A stretch of 26,632 nucleotides of DNA from CAYQVO01 sp964421085 (GTDB lineage Bacteria > Bdellovibrionota_C > UBA2361 > CAYQVO01): the NCBI GenBank assembly GCA_964421085.1, contig CAYQVO010000047.1:1-26632 (forward strand). Reading direction: 5' to 3'. Positions 13,492 through 21,061 of the stretch are shown in pieces (the first letter of the stretch is position 1; every line of letters begins with the position of its first letter). The position numbers and the translations under genes are program-made. A model generated the notes under the pieces. That model saw only the letters and a program-made list of their open reading frames with translations. It ran no database searches and had not been told where the DNA came from.

Positions 13492-13827
13492 TCAGTGCAG
13501 ATCGCCCTTTCTCTCGGCGTTCAGTTTCTGGACATGCTGGCGCACGGCGTTGAGATTTTCCAGCAGCGCTTCGCCGGTATCGGCACTGTCTTTCACCACT
13601 GCTTCCCGCAGGCGCGAACTGCTGATCACGCCGAGCCTCTGAGTCTCCGGAACAAAGATCTCAGAACAGTTTTTGCACTGGGCGACAACCACTATTCCGT
13701 CGAAAGTGACGCGTGTGAGTTCGGTTGAAAAGTGCCGATCGTCGTTTCCTGATATTCCGCAGTGCGGACATGTAAGTCTGTCGATGAAGGTCTCTGCGAG
13801 CCCCTTTAACCTGAACTTCAACGCCAT
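13492..13827 (-). CDS. Small zinc-ribbon protein in the partner-switching unit
   Basis: A 111-residue protein with two cysteine pairs, CPHC at 20-23 and CKNC at 51-54, spaced as in a zinc ribbon. Between them is a beta-rich stretch (VTFDGIVVVAQ), and a helical tail at about 65-105 (ADTGEALLENLNAVRQHVQK) may be a short coiled coil. I cannot assign a family. Its start is 13 bases from the end of the receiver-HATPase gene on the same strand, so it belongs to that operon and may be an adaptor for it. Confidence 0.7.
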   Translation of the reverse strand: MALKFRLKGLAETFIDRLTCPHCGISGNDDRHFSTELTRVTFDGIVVVAQCKNCSEIFVPETQRLGVISSSRLREAVVKDSADTGEALLENLNAVRQHVQKLNAERKGDLH

Positions 13828-13840
13828 TTCTTAAAAACCT

Positions 13841-14746
13841 TCAATAATCGAGGTCTTTCCTCATAACAATTTCAGTTCCATCCTCGCTGAAACTGACCTC
13901 GTCCATGATGCTTCCTATAATAGCGAGCCCTCTGCCGTGAAAGCTCATGGCACTTCGCTGCATAATCTCTTCGCATGCGTGATTAAGTGAAAACCCGGGG
14001 CCCTGATCAATGATTTTAATAGTCAGGGAAAGACAGTCGCACTCCCCCACTACCGTGATATTCCTGTCCGCGAACGCAGGATCAGAAAGTCTTTCATGCC
14101 GACGGGAGGCGTACAGGTCCCTTCCCTCTTCGTCCAGCTCATCCTTCCATATCGACGACAGTTCGAGGCTTCCATGTTCCAGGCTGTTTGTGAACGCTTC
14201 CTGAAAAGCAAGAATGATGCGTTGTCTGACCGACTCGTTTATCCAGCCCATCCGGCACAGGTGGTCGAGCAGCGGTATCTCCGGAAGACCCTTTTGAGCT
14301 TCTCCTGCTGTGATGGTCACGATTTCCCGCCTGCACCCCTCCCCCGATCCGGGGCACTGCCTCCTTCGGGACGAAAGCACGGCGAGTCTTTCGAGAACGG
14401 GAAGTTCGACGTGTCCCTCGCACTTTCGTACATGCAGGCCGGATTGCCCTTGAAAAACGTCTTTTCGCCCCTGACTGTTCACAACGAGCAGTGCAAGATG
14501 CCTGCCTCCGTCTTCTACAGGGACGGCAGATCGAATCTCATCGAGATTAACGCGGGGTAAAGCTGCATCAAGTACGAGAAGATCAAACGAATTTCGTTTC
14601 AAAGCTTCAATGAGAGCTTCTTTATGATCGACAAATTCCCACTTCCACCCGCGTTCAAGCAGAAATCTTTCGAAATCGCCCCCGGGTCTTGCTGCAGCTC
14701 CTGCCAGCAGGATCCGGGGTGGTGAAGCCGATGATATAGACGTCAT
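13841..14746 (-). CDS. Receiver-like domain fused to an RsbW-type anti-sigma/HATPase domain
   Basis: A 301-residue two-domain protein. Residues 10-125 have a receiver-like pattern (PRILLAG first strand, FDLLVLDAALP with Asp60 at the phospho-acceptor position, LALLVVNS) but lack the acidic pair at the first strand. Residues about 140-300 form a GHKL ATPase domain of the RsbW/SpoIIAB type: N-box FQEAFTNSLEHG, G1 box DQGPGF, and G2 box HGRGLAIIGSIMDEV. Such proteins phosphorylate a STAS antagonist and bind a sigma factor or another target. The STAS gene is the next gene upstream (26-base gap), fitting a partner-switching pair. An unusual charged insertion (WKDELDEEGRDLYASRRHER) sits between the N- and G1 boxes. 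No sigma factor or PP2C phosphatase is in the window. Confidence 0.82.
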   Translation of the reverse strand: MTSISSASPPRILLAGAAARPGGDFERFLLERGWKWEFVDHKEALIEALKRNSFDLLVLDAALPRVNLDEIRSAVPVEDGGRHLALLVVNSQGRKDVFQGQSGLHVRKCEGHVELPVLERLAVLSSRRRQCPGSGEGCRREIVTITAGEAQKGLPEIPLLDHLCRMGWINESVRQRIILAFQEAFTNSLEHGSLELSSIWKDELDEEGRDLYASRRHERLSDPAFADRNITVVGECDCLSLTIKIIDQGPGFSLNHACEEIMQRSAMSFHGRGLAIIGSIMDEVSFSEDGTEIVMRKDLDY

Positions 14747-14772
14747 GGTGTCCCTGCCAGACTGCCGCCTGA

Positions 14773-15084
14773 TTACTGCTCAACCGGCAATATCTTGTCG
14801 AGCATCAGAAGCTCAAAGGTTTCTTTCACGAAACCCTGGAGCGGCTTAACCATTAATGTTCCCTTTTCCGATTTCAGGCGCTTGTAGCACATCAAAACCT
14901 TGCCAATTCCATAGCTGTTGATGATGTTTACGCCCGAAAAATCAAGCACTATCGTTCGCTGTCCTTTATCGTAAAGAAGATTGAACGCACGACGCAGCAT
15001 TTCGCCGGACTGCTCCGTGTCGAGGTCGCCTACAATCTTGATATAGCCCCGATCGCCGATTATTTCAGTTGGATATTCTTCCAT
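14773..15084 (-). CDS. STAS-domain anti-anti-sigma factor
   Basis: A 103-residue single STAS domain, the SpoIIAA/RsbV fold. It opens with EIIGDRGYIKIVGDLDTEQS and contains TIVLDFSGVNIINSYGIGKV, where the serine of NSYG corresponds to the phosphorylated serine of the usual DSSG motif; the preceding aspartate is asparagine here. It probably binds and is phosphorylated by the HATPase protein encoded next. I choose the ATG at 15082-15084 because GAGGAG (15089-15094) is the ribosome site; a frame extension to 15096 would include that site inside the gene. A short possible leader ORF ends exactly at this ribosome site. Confidence 0.9.
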   Translation of the reverse strand: MEEYPTEIIGDRGYIKIVGDLDTEQSGEMLRRAFNLLYDKGQRTIVLDFSGVNIINSYGIGKVLMCYKRLKSEKGTLMVKPLQGFVKETFELLMLDKILPVEQ

Positions 15085-15092
15085 ACGTCTCC

Positions 15093-15146
15093 TCAATAAA
15101 AGCAGATAAGCCGAAGGTCCGCTCTGAGAACCTTCCTTCTCTTCAT
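15093..15146 (-). CDS. Possible 17-codon leader ORF before the STAS gene
   Basis: ATG at 15144-15146 is preceded by AGAGGGAG, a strong ribosome site, and reads MKRRKVLRADLRLICFY before a TGA at 15093-15095. That TGA overlaps the GAGGAG ribosome site of the STAS gene. The layout is that of a leader peptide whose translation opens or blocks the next start. The peptide is basic with a hydrophobic end. There is no codon-use evidence at this length. Confidence 0.35.
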   Translation of the reverse strand: MKRRKVLRADLRLICFY

Positions 15147-15256
15147 ATCTCCCTCTGAAAATTATCGGAAGACATTTCGATCCACTGAATCCTTTTCCGC
15201 GTGCAGAGATAATGATACATTTAAAAACGGCACTAACTGGTTATTCTGAGCGAAAT

Positions 15257-15272
15257 ACTGTTAAAAAACAGT
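15257..15272. other. Short inverted repeat with T-run
   Basis: ACTGTT-AAAA-AACAGT followed by TTTT, in the divergent region between the STAS and HDOD genes. The six-base stem is A/T-rich and weak; it could be a small operator dyad or a weak terminator. Confidence 0.3.
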
Positions 15273-15309
15273 TTTTGTGTAATATTTGTCGAGTTGGCCT
15301 CGGGCCTTT

Positions 15310-15323
15310 AATCCTTCAGGATT
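15310..15323 (+). promoter_or_regulatory. Hairpin enclosing the ribosome site of the HDOD gene
   Basis: AATCC (15310-15314) pairs with GGATT (15319-15323) over the loop TTCA. The 3' arm contains the AGGA ribosome site for the ATG at 15328. CAGGAT also resembles the core of a CsrA binding site, and csrA is encoded 1.4 kb away. Confidence 0.4.
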
Positions 15324-15327
15324 TTTT

Positions 15328-16236
15328 ATGGATTCGAATGCTCCTCCCAAAGAACTGGCGGGTCGGTTTTCGCCGACCGTGGACTGGCGGGAAATTGTGG
15401 CATGGGTGAGTGACCTTCCTCCAATTCCCCACGTTGCGGCGCAGGTGATCAGGGTTGTCGAGGACCCGAACTGTTCTTCTGAAGACCTCTCGAAGGTCAT
15501 AAAAATGGATGCGGCTCTCGCTGCCCGCGTCCTGAAGATCGCCAATTCAGCGATGTTTTCGCGGCAGCGGGAAATAACAACGATCAGTCAGGCCATAATG
15601 ATAATCGGGTTCAAAGCGCTCAAAGGCATCGCTATTGCTGCGACCTTGAGACAGATGGCCTCTGATGCCTCCGAGATCCAGAAGCTCGTCTGGGAGAATT
15701 CCATCTGTGCCGCAATGTGTGCGACTGCGATAGCGAGGAAACTTCGCAAGCCGTATATCGACGAGATTTTTGTGCTCGGTCTTCTTCATAATCTTGGTCA
15801 GATAGTGCTTCTGGCCAGGAAAGAATCCTCCGGAAGGTATGGAGAAGTCCTTCAGAGAATCAAAAACCACGGGGAGGACTACGTTACTGCAGAGCATCAC
15901 ATCTACGGTTTTTCACACACTCTGATTGGGGCCCTCGTCGCGAAGAAATGGAACTTTTCCGACGAAACATGCCAGGTGATCCTGCACTACAAAGACCCGA
16001 TTGAGCCCCCGCTGAGAACCGCCAGCGACGAAAAGACAGCAGTTACTCAACTGGCGGAAAGTCTCGCACATGTCATCGGCAGCGGGAACCCTGAAGGTTA
16101 CCCGGATCAGAAAAAGGAGATGCTTTCGATAGCTCCACTTGTCGGCTTCGATCCGGCAAAAGCAGAGGAAATACTGGACCAGGTGGGTCAGAGCATTCTG
16201 GATCAGTTCACGCAGGAAAAGCACGTCTACGACTGA
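15328..16236 (+). CDS. HDOD-domain signalling protein
   Basis: A 302-residue protein filled by one HDOD domain, a non-catalytic relative of HD phosphohydrolases used in signalling and motility control. It has DLPPIPHVAAQVIRVVEDPN at the start of the domain, LSKVIKMDAALAARVLKIAN (the conserved 'I..DPaLt.rvLklaNSa' region), ISQAIMIIGFKALKGIA, and a relic of the HD centre at VLGLLHNLGQIVL. No other output domain is attached. The start chosen is the ATG at 15328 with AGGA six bases upstream, although the frame extends to 15286. It converges with fliW and stands divergent from the partner-switching genes, suggesting membership in the motility/regulation block. Confidence 0.9.
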   Translation: MDSNAPPKELAGRFSPTVDWREIVAWVSDLPPIPHVAAQVIRVVEDPNCSSEDLSKVIKMDAALAARVLKIANSAMFSRQREITTISQAIMIIGFKALKGIAIAATLRQMASDASEIQKLVWENSICAAMCATAIARKLRKPYIDEIFVLGLLHNLGQIVLLARKESSGRYGEVLQRIKNHGEDYVTAEHHIYGFSHTLIGALVAKKWNFSDETCQVILHYKDPIEPPLRTASDEKTAVTQLAESLAHVIGSGNPEGYPDQKKEMLSIAPLVGFDPAKAEEILDQVGQSILDQFTQEKHVYD

Positions 16237-16269
16237 CGTTCTCTTCCGGACAACGCTCCCGGCTTGCGC

Positions 16270-16776
16270 TTATTTCTCCGGATTCGGTTCTTTGTCCGCT
16301 TCGCCGCCCTCCGCTTTGGATTCAGCCTCTTCGCTCCAGAGAGGATGACGGGTCGAATAGCGACTGTCGTCAAATATCACCTGAACCCCTCTCCGGTTTC
16401 TGATATTAACGAAAAGAGGGGCTTTTAGATTTGCCGTGGTCTGACGGGGGTCGGGACGCACCGTGACCACAAGAAGTATTGCGTATTCGTCGTCCGGGGT
16501 GAAATCACACTCCCTGTCCCCAAGGGGAGGTTTCAAGTCAAATGCCTGACCGAATTCGAATCCATCGATGACCACAAAAGCAAGATTGGGATCCTCCGCC
16601 GATTGAAGCCACGAAAACGGCGGCTTGTGATCGATCATGATAAAGTGCATCGCCTTGGGAAAACCGATAAGGCCGGCAGGGAAATCAATGAGAGTTTCCT
16701 TCGCCACTTCGAGCTCTCCAAAGCGGGTGCTCTGGATCAGTATCGTCTCGTTCCTGCCGGTTTCCTCTTCACTCAT
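16270..16776 (-). CDS. fliW: Flagellar assembly factor FliW
   Basis: A 168-residue protein of the FliW family. FliW binds CsrA and flagellin, so that when flagellin is exported CsrA is sequestered and flagellin translation is tuned. Typical segments are STRFGELEVAKETLIDFPAG followed by LIGFP, FSWLQSAEDPNLAFVVIDG and ILLVVTVRPDPRQTTANLKAP followed by LFVN. A charged C-terminal tail of about 25 residues (SEEAESKAEGGEADKEPNPE) exceeds the common length. The start overlaps the end of csrA by eight bases (ATGAGTGA), giving translational coupling with its antagonist. Confidence 0.95.
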   Translation of the reverse strand: MSEEETGRNETILIQSTRFGELEVAKETLIDFPAGLIGFPKAMHFIMIDHKPPFSWLQSAEDPNLAFVVIDGFEFGQAFDLKPPLGDRECDFTPDDEYAILLVVTVRPDPRQTTANLKAPLFVNIRNRRGVQVIFDDSRYSTRHPLWSEEAESKAEGGEADKEPNPEK

Positions 16777-17158
16777 CGGGCTTCTCTTTCTTGCGTCTCT
16801 TAAATACCGGTATCTCCTGTCCCTTCACCGACGCTCGATTCATGGTATTTAATTTTGGCCTGACCGCGAATCCTCCAAGGCCGCCGCCTGCAGGAGGGTG
16901 TTCTCGATCGGCCTTCTTTTCCCACATATCCGAGAGACTGGCGAGCGAGTCAACGCCCTCTTCCTCTCCCGATACAGCCTGAGCAGCCTGCCGGTTCTCT
17001 TCGAGAATCTGCAGGTATATCTCTTCTCTGTATACTCGTTCTTCCTGAGGAGCATCGATGCCGACTCGCACCTGGTTGCCTTTAATTTCAACCACGGTAA
17101 CCTTGATTCGTCCGCCAATGTATATGCTCTCACCGCGCTTTCTTGTTAAGATCAGCAT
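16769..17158 (-). CDS. csrA: CsrA translational regulator with a long C-terminal extension
   Basis: Residues 1-60 are a standard CsrA: MLILTRKRGESIYIGGRIKV opens the first RNA-binding strand, then KGNQVRVGIDAP, and VYREEIY with the RNA-contacting Arg44. CsrA dimers bind GGA-containing hairpins in mRNA leaders and control flagellin, motility and carbon storage genes. The protein is 129 residues long, about twice the usual 60-75. The extra 65 residues contain an acidic part (SGEEEGVDSLASLSDMWEKK), a glycine/proline part (PPAGGGLGG) and a strongly basic end (FKRRKKEKPDE). It overlaps fliW by eight bases and lies downstream of flgL by 147 bases. A GGAAGG ribosome site precedes the ATG. Confidence 0.95.
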   Translation of the reverse strand: MLILTRKRGESIYIGGRIKVTVVEIKGNQVRVGIDAPQEERVYREEIYLQILEENRQAAQAVSGEEEGVDSLASLSDMWEKKADREHPPAGGGLGGFAVRPKLNTMNRASVKGQEIPVFKRRKKEKPDE

Positions 17159-17287
17159 CTTGCCTTCCCTGGCTAAACTTGTTTATCTGCCTGATTTGTG
17201 TGCCCACGCCATCATGATGCTCTTAATCACCTTTTTTATGATGCACTAAGCGAAAGAGCAATTCCAAAAAACAACCTCAAGCAGGGC

Positions 17288-17305
17288 TGCCGGCACAACC
17301 CGGCA
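17288..17305 (-). terminator. Possible weak terminator after flgL
   Basis: TGCCGG and CCGGCA form a six-base GC-rich stem with a six-base loop immediately after the flgL stop. A run of six T on the minus strand follows about 14 bases later, too far for a classic intrinsic terminator, so partial readthrough into csrA is likely. Confidence 0.35.
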
Positions 17306-18316
17306 CTAGATATAGTCGAGAATGCTCTGACCAAGAAGGCGGGTATTGACAGTCAACGCTGACTGTAACGCCGTTTGTGCAAGCGAGAAGTCGCTTGCAG
17401 CCTTGAAAATATCGGTATTCTGCAGCCTGTCCAGCACTTCCTGTCCCGAAGTCTGAGAGAGCGTTATCAAAGACTCGCCGGTTTCGACCCTCCTGAGTCT
17501 TCCGGCGACATCCACACGTTCAGGTATTATATCCTCCTGGCGTGCGTTCTTGAGGCGGTCAATGCAGCCCTGAATAGCTTTGGTCTGCGCATCCTTATCC
17601 TCCGGGAAGGCGTATTTTTCGCCGGTTAAATCAGGATGGCCATCACCCCCGCTGTTGGTCTCATACCCCGCCAGCGCCCTGGAAAGCCGTTCAAGCGCCT
17701 CGAGTCCGTTTCCGAAAACCAGATCGGCGCGGGTGTTCACTGTCACCTTTACATCATCGCTCACCTTCACTTCCCGTGTTACACGCGCTGCCGGATCGGT
17801 ATTGAAGACATAATGCACTCCAGCCTGCTCATCAAGATCGCCAAGCGCCGGATTTACGTACCTCGTGCCGTCGGTAGCGCTGTATGGCGGGGTGTTATCG
17901 GCAGCCCCTCCGAAAAGATACCTGCCCTGATAGGTCGTGTTTGCGAGAGAAGCCAGGTGATCTCGTATCTGATAAACCTCTGCTGCGAGCGCTGCTCTGG
18001 TCTCGGGGCTGTTGGATTCGTCTGCTGCCTGGGTGGCAATCTCGCTTGACCTTATAAGAAGCTCCTCGGCGGTATTGAGTACGTTGTCCTGAGCCTCCAG
18101 AAATCCCTTCACCGCAGAGATACGGGTTTTATGCCCTTCTGTTCTCTCCATCATTTCCTTCAACTGCGCGATTGACCCTGAAGCAGTGGAGTCCCCCGGG
18201 TTCCTGACAGCGATACCCGATGAAATCTGATCGCTCAGCGTGTCGACGGAGAGCCTGTTCTGAGTAACCATATACATGATTTTTCGGATGGTTTGGAACT
18301 CGGATATACGTGTCAT
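17306..18316 (-). CDS. flgL: Flagellar hook-filament junction protein FlgL
   Basis: A 336-residue flagellin-like protein (hook-associated protein 3) that joins the hook-FlgK ring to the filament outside the cell. The N-terminal flagellin coiled-coil region is clear: MVTQNRLSVDTLSDQISSG, then VRNPGDSTASGS, followed by the signature TYQGRYLFGG near residue 130. The C-terminal helix (SDFSLAQTALQSALTVNTRL) ends in LGQSILDYI, the usual terminal pattern. The middle (150-270) is the variable domain. Its start overlaps the flgK stop by ATGA. Confidence 0.95.
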   Translation of the reverse strand: MTRISEFQTIRKIMYMVTQNRLSVDTLSDQISSGIAVRNPGDSTASGSIAQLKEMMERTEGHKTRISAVKGFLEAQDNVLNTAEELLIRSSEIATQAADESNSPETRAALAAEVYQIRDHLASLANTTYQGRYLFGGAADNTPPYSATDGTRYVNPALGDLDEQAGVHYVFNTDPAARVTREVKVSDDVKVTVNTRADLVFGNGLEALERLSRALAGYETNSGGDGHPDLTGEKYAFPEDKDAQTKAIQGCIDRLKNARQEDIIPERVDVAGRLRRVETGESLITLSQTSGQEVLDRLQNTDIFKAASDFSLAQTALQSALTVNTRLLGQSILDYI

Positions 18317-19954
18317 ATCATACTCACCAATAATTCAAGGAGCTGATCCGCGACCCGAATCAGACGCGCGGAGGCCTGATAACCCCTCTGATATCTGATC
18401 AGATTGCTGAACTCTTCATCGAGGCTTACTGCTGAAACTTCATCGCGCTGGCCCTGGATCGTCATCTTGTAAGTGTCGGACGCTTTCATATTGCCTTCCG
18501 CGCTCGACGCGAACGTGCCGACCTTCACGACAGCATCGTCATATATCTCGCCGAATGTTCCAGTGAACGAATATGAAGGGCCCGCGGAGAAGACGATAGT
18601 ACCGTCTGTCTGCATTCCCGAAAGCACATCCATGTTCCCTCCGTTGCCGGGACCGAACACCTGAAGCCCGGCGGCGATATCGGGATCCCGGGCGGCAGCG
18701 ACACGCCGCGGATCGGTGAACGCAGCCTGAAGAATGCTCGAATAGCTCGTAATCCCGGTAGTAAGATCGAGATCGTTTGCTATGCCGTCGCCGTTTACAT
18801 CCCGCTCCGCTCCATACTCGAAGGTGAAAAGACCGTAAACATCGGGGCCGTTTCCGTCGAGATCCGCTGTCGAGAATTTCCAGGGCGCCGCCGGATCAGT
18901 CTCTTCGTTCGGACCCCTGTATGTCACATTCATCCCGGTAAGAAGCGTGCGGGTAACTGCTTCCACGCGGGTGGCAATCTCCACCAGTGGTCCTGTCGCG
19001 GCAAACGGGCTTGTCTCTGCGGGACCATTGTATCCACGCATCGTAAGCAGTCCGCCGACAACGCCTCCGTTTTCTATTATATTNNNNNNNNNNATGAGCG
19101 TGTCCTGCTCCCGGATCGTAGTCATAGACGATGTAACTGAGGGTTCCGCCGTCGAGAGAAGGAGGAAGCGAACCTGCAGAAAAGCTCGGAGTTTTCGTGA
19201 CTTCGAGCCCCCTGGCAGTTGCGCCCGAGACGACAGCGAATCCGCCGGGTAATGTCAGCGTTACAGAACCATCCGGCAGTTCCACGGAGTTGAAACCGAT
19301 TTTTTCGGAGAGCTTGTTGAGAAGAGCTTCGCGCTGATCCCGTTCATCGGCGGCGATGGCCCCGGACCCGCCTTCCCGCGACATGATACGGGCGTTCAGC
19401 TCGGCGATCTGCTGAGTAAGACCATTGACTGCCTCCACTTCAGTCGCGACTCTCTGGTCACACTCTGTCTGGATACCTGCAATTGTGTTGTAGGTTCTGC
19501 TGACAGCTGACGCCACGTCGTTCACACGTTCTATCAGGTTCTGGCGAAGTTCAATGCTTGCCGGGTTCGACGCGAGATCGTTCACAGCTGTAAAGAACGC
19601 TGTCATTGTGCTCCCGATAGTCTGACTGCTTCCATCCAGAGAAAAGAGCGTTTCGATCCGCTTCATCATGTCGCTCTGGATTTGATATCCTGCCTGATCG
19701 CTCTGCGTTTCCTTCAGAATCTTCTCGAGATAGGTGTTTGCCATCCGTGTGATGCCGACTACATCGACACCGTCACCGACACTTATTCCCGCTGAGTTAT
19801 TGCTGGAAGCTCTCGTTTCAAGATTAACTATCCGGCGCGAATAACCGGGAGTATTTACGTTTGCGATGTTGTTCGCGGTTGCCGCAATAACTGCCTGTTG
19901 AGCCGTAAGACCGCTCACCGACGAGTTGAGTATTTTGGCGCTGTAATTAGCCAT
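18313..19954 (-). CDS. flgK: Flagellar hook-filament junction protein FlgK (interrupted by an assembly gap)
   Basis: Hook-associated protein 1, which forms the ring between hook and FlgL. The N-terminus is typical: AKILNSSVSGLTAQQAVIAA and TANNIANVNTPGYSRR, followed by the coiled D0/D1 helices. The C-terminus has SLDEEFSNLIRYQRGYQASA and ends in LLVSMI, as in the family. Ten N at 19084-19093 lie in the middle; the left and right parts are in different frames only because the gap length is a placeholder. The two parts add up to about 545 codons, a normal FlgK length. I choose the ATG at 19952-19954, next to the conserved N-terminus; a sigma-28-like promoter lies immediately upstream. Confidence 0.93.
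19084..19093. other. Assembly gap of ten N inside flgK
   Basis: A placeholder gap. The sequence before it (DYDPGAGHAH) and after it (NIIENGGVVGGLLTMRG, typical of FlgK just before its C-terminal domain) belong to the same gene, so few bases are probably missing or even overlapping. Confidence 0.95.
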
Positions 19955-19965
19955 GACACGGACCC

Positions 19966-19992
19966 GTATAGGTAAAAATTGCCACTTCTTTA
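19966..19992 (-). promoter_or_regulatory. Sigma-28 (FliA)-type promoter of flgKL
   Basis: On the minus strand TAAAGAAG (19985-19992) and ACCTATAC (19966-19973) are separated by exactly 11 bases, matching the sigma-28 layout TAAAGTTT-N11-GCCGATAA with TAAAG intact and CC-ATA of the -10. Transcription would begin only a few bases before the flgK ATG. Confidence 0.6.
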
Positions 19993-20123
19993 GCCCCGTC
20001 TGTGACTGAGCAAGGGCCATGCCACGAGAAAACGAAAAAAAACGGCCGGTTGACCCTCTCGATTTATCCGGCTCGACGGCTGAAACGCTTGTAGCAGCCG
20101 CACAAGGCTAATATAAGTGTGTG

Positions 20124-21059
20124 ATGAAAACCGGCATCCTCCTCGCCCAGATGGGCACTCCCGACGCGCCTGAAAAGAAAGCCGTAAGACGATATCTCGC
20201 CGAGTTCCTTTCAGACCGGAGGGTTGTGGACGTAAACCCGTTCATCTGGTGGTTCATCCTTCATGGAATCATTCTCAGAACAAGGCCGGGGAAAGCTGCC
20301 GCTGCTTACAAAAAAATATGGATGAAGGAAGGCTCCCCTCTCCTGGTTCACACAAAGAGACAGGCGGAGCTTCTAAATATGCCGGGAGCCGCTGTGGCAT
20401 TCGGGATGCGGTACGGAAATCCTTCAATAGCCTCTGCGCTCGACTCTCTCCTCGATCAAGGCTGCGAAAAAGTTGTTTTCTTTCCGCTTTATCCCCAGTA
20501 TGCAGAAGCTACGACGGCATCCGCCTGCGACGCTTTCTTTTCGCATCTTTCAAAGTCCAGATGGAGTCCTGAGGTTTCAGTCGTGAATGCGTTCTTTGAA
20601 AGAGAAGAATATACAGGCGCCCTCGCGGCGGTAATTGATGGAAAGCTTTCCGCGTTGTCTCCGCCTCCGCAGTGTCTGATTCTTTCCTACCACGGCCTTC
20701 CGGAAAGAATCGGCGGTGAATACGACGAGATGTGCCGGAAGACGACTGATGCTGTTATAAAGACGCTTGCGGAGAGGGAATTCGATATTCTTCACACATA
20801 CCAGTCGAAATTCGGGCGTGAAGAGTGGCTTAAGCCTTATACTGATCAAACGATAAAGGATCTCGCCGCACACGGGAAAAAGCATATCGCCGTCGCCTGC
20901 CCGGGCTTTACCGCGGACTGTCTCGAAACTCTCCATGAGATTGGAATCGAAGCTTCAGAGATGTTCAAAGAGGCGGGAGGTGAAACTCTTGCGTTAATCC
21001 CCTGCCTCAATGATCATCCGGCGTGGATAGAGGGGATGCGGGGGATAATCGGGCTTTAA
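20124..21059 (+). CDS. hemH: Ferrochelatase
   Basis: A protein of about 311 residues that inserts ferrous iron into protoporphyrin IX, the last step of haem synthesis by the protoporphyrin branch. It shows ILLAQMGTPDAPE at the N-terminus, YPQYAEATTAS, the catalytic histidine in LSYHGLPERI, and CPGFTADCLETLHEI with the conserved acidic residues of the metal site. Translation can start at the ATG 20124; a GTG sits one codon earlier. The ribosome site is poor and a TAATAT box lies only about ten bases upstream, so the message may be nearly leaderless. It runs tail-to-tail into hemY with just two bases between the stops, and is divergent from flgK. Confidence 0.95.
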   Translation: MKTGILLAQMGTPDAPEKKAVRRYLAEFLSDRRVVDVNPFIWWFILHGIILRTRPGKAAAAYKKIWMKEGSPLLVHTKRQAELLNMPGAAVAFGMRYGNPSIASALDSLLDQGCEKVVFFPLYPQYAEATTASACDAFFSHLSKSRWSPEVSVVNAFFEREEYTGALAAVIDGKLSALSPPPQCLILSYHGLPERIGGEYDEMCRKTTDAVIKTLAEREFDILHTYQSKFGREEWLKPYTDQTIKDLAAHGKKHIAVACPGFTADCLETLHEIGIEASEMFKEAGGETLALIPCLNDHPAWIEGMRGIIGL

Positions 21060-21061
21060 GC

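Noticed and set aside
15208..15223. Fur-box-like GATAATGATACATTTA upstream of the HDOD gene
   Set aside because: The first ten bases match the Fur consensus but the second half does not form the dyad; no iron-related gene follows.
18896..19125. Two overlapping flagellar genes instead of one flgK
   Set aside because: Overlap arises only because the ten-N placeholder shifts the frame; both halves are FlgK.
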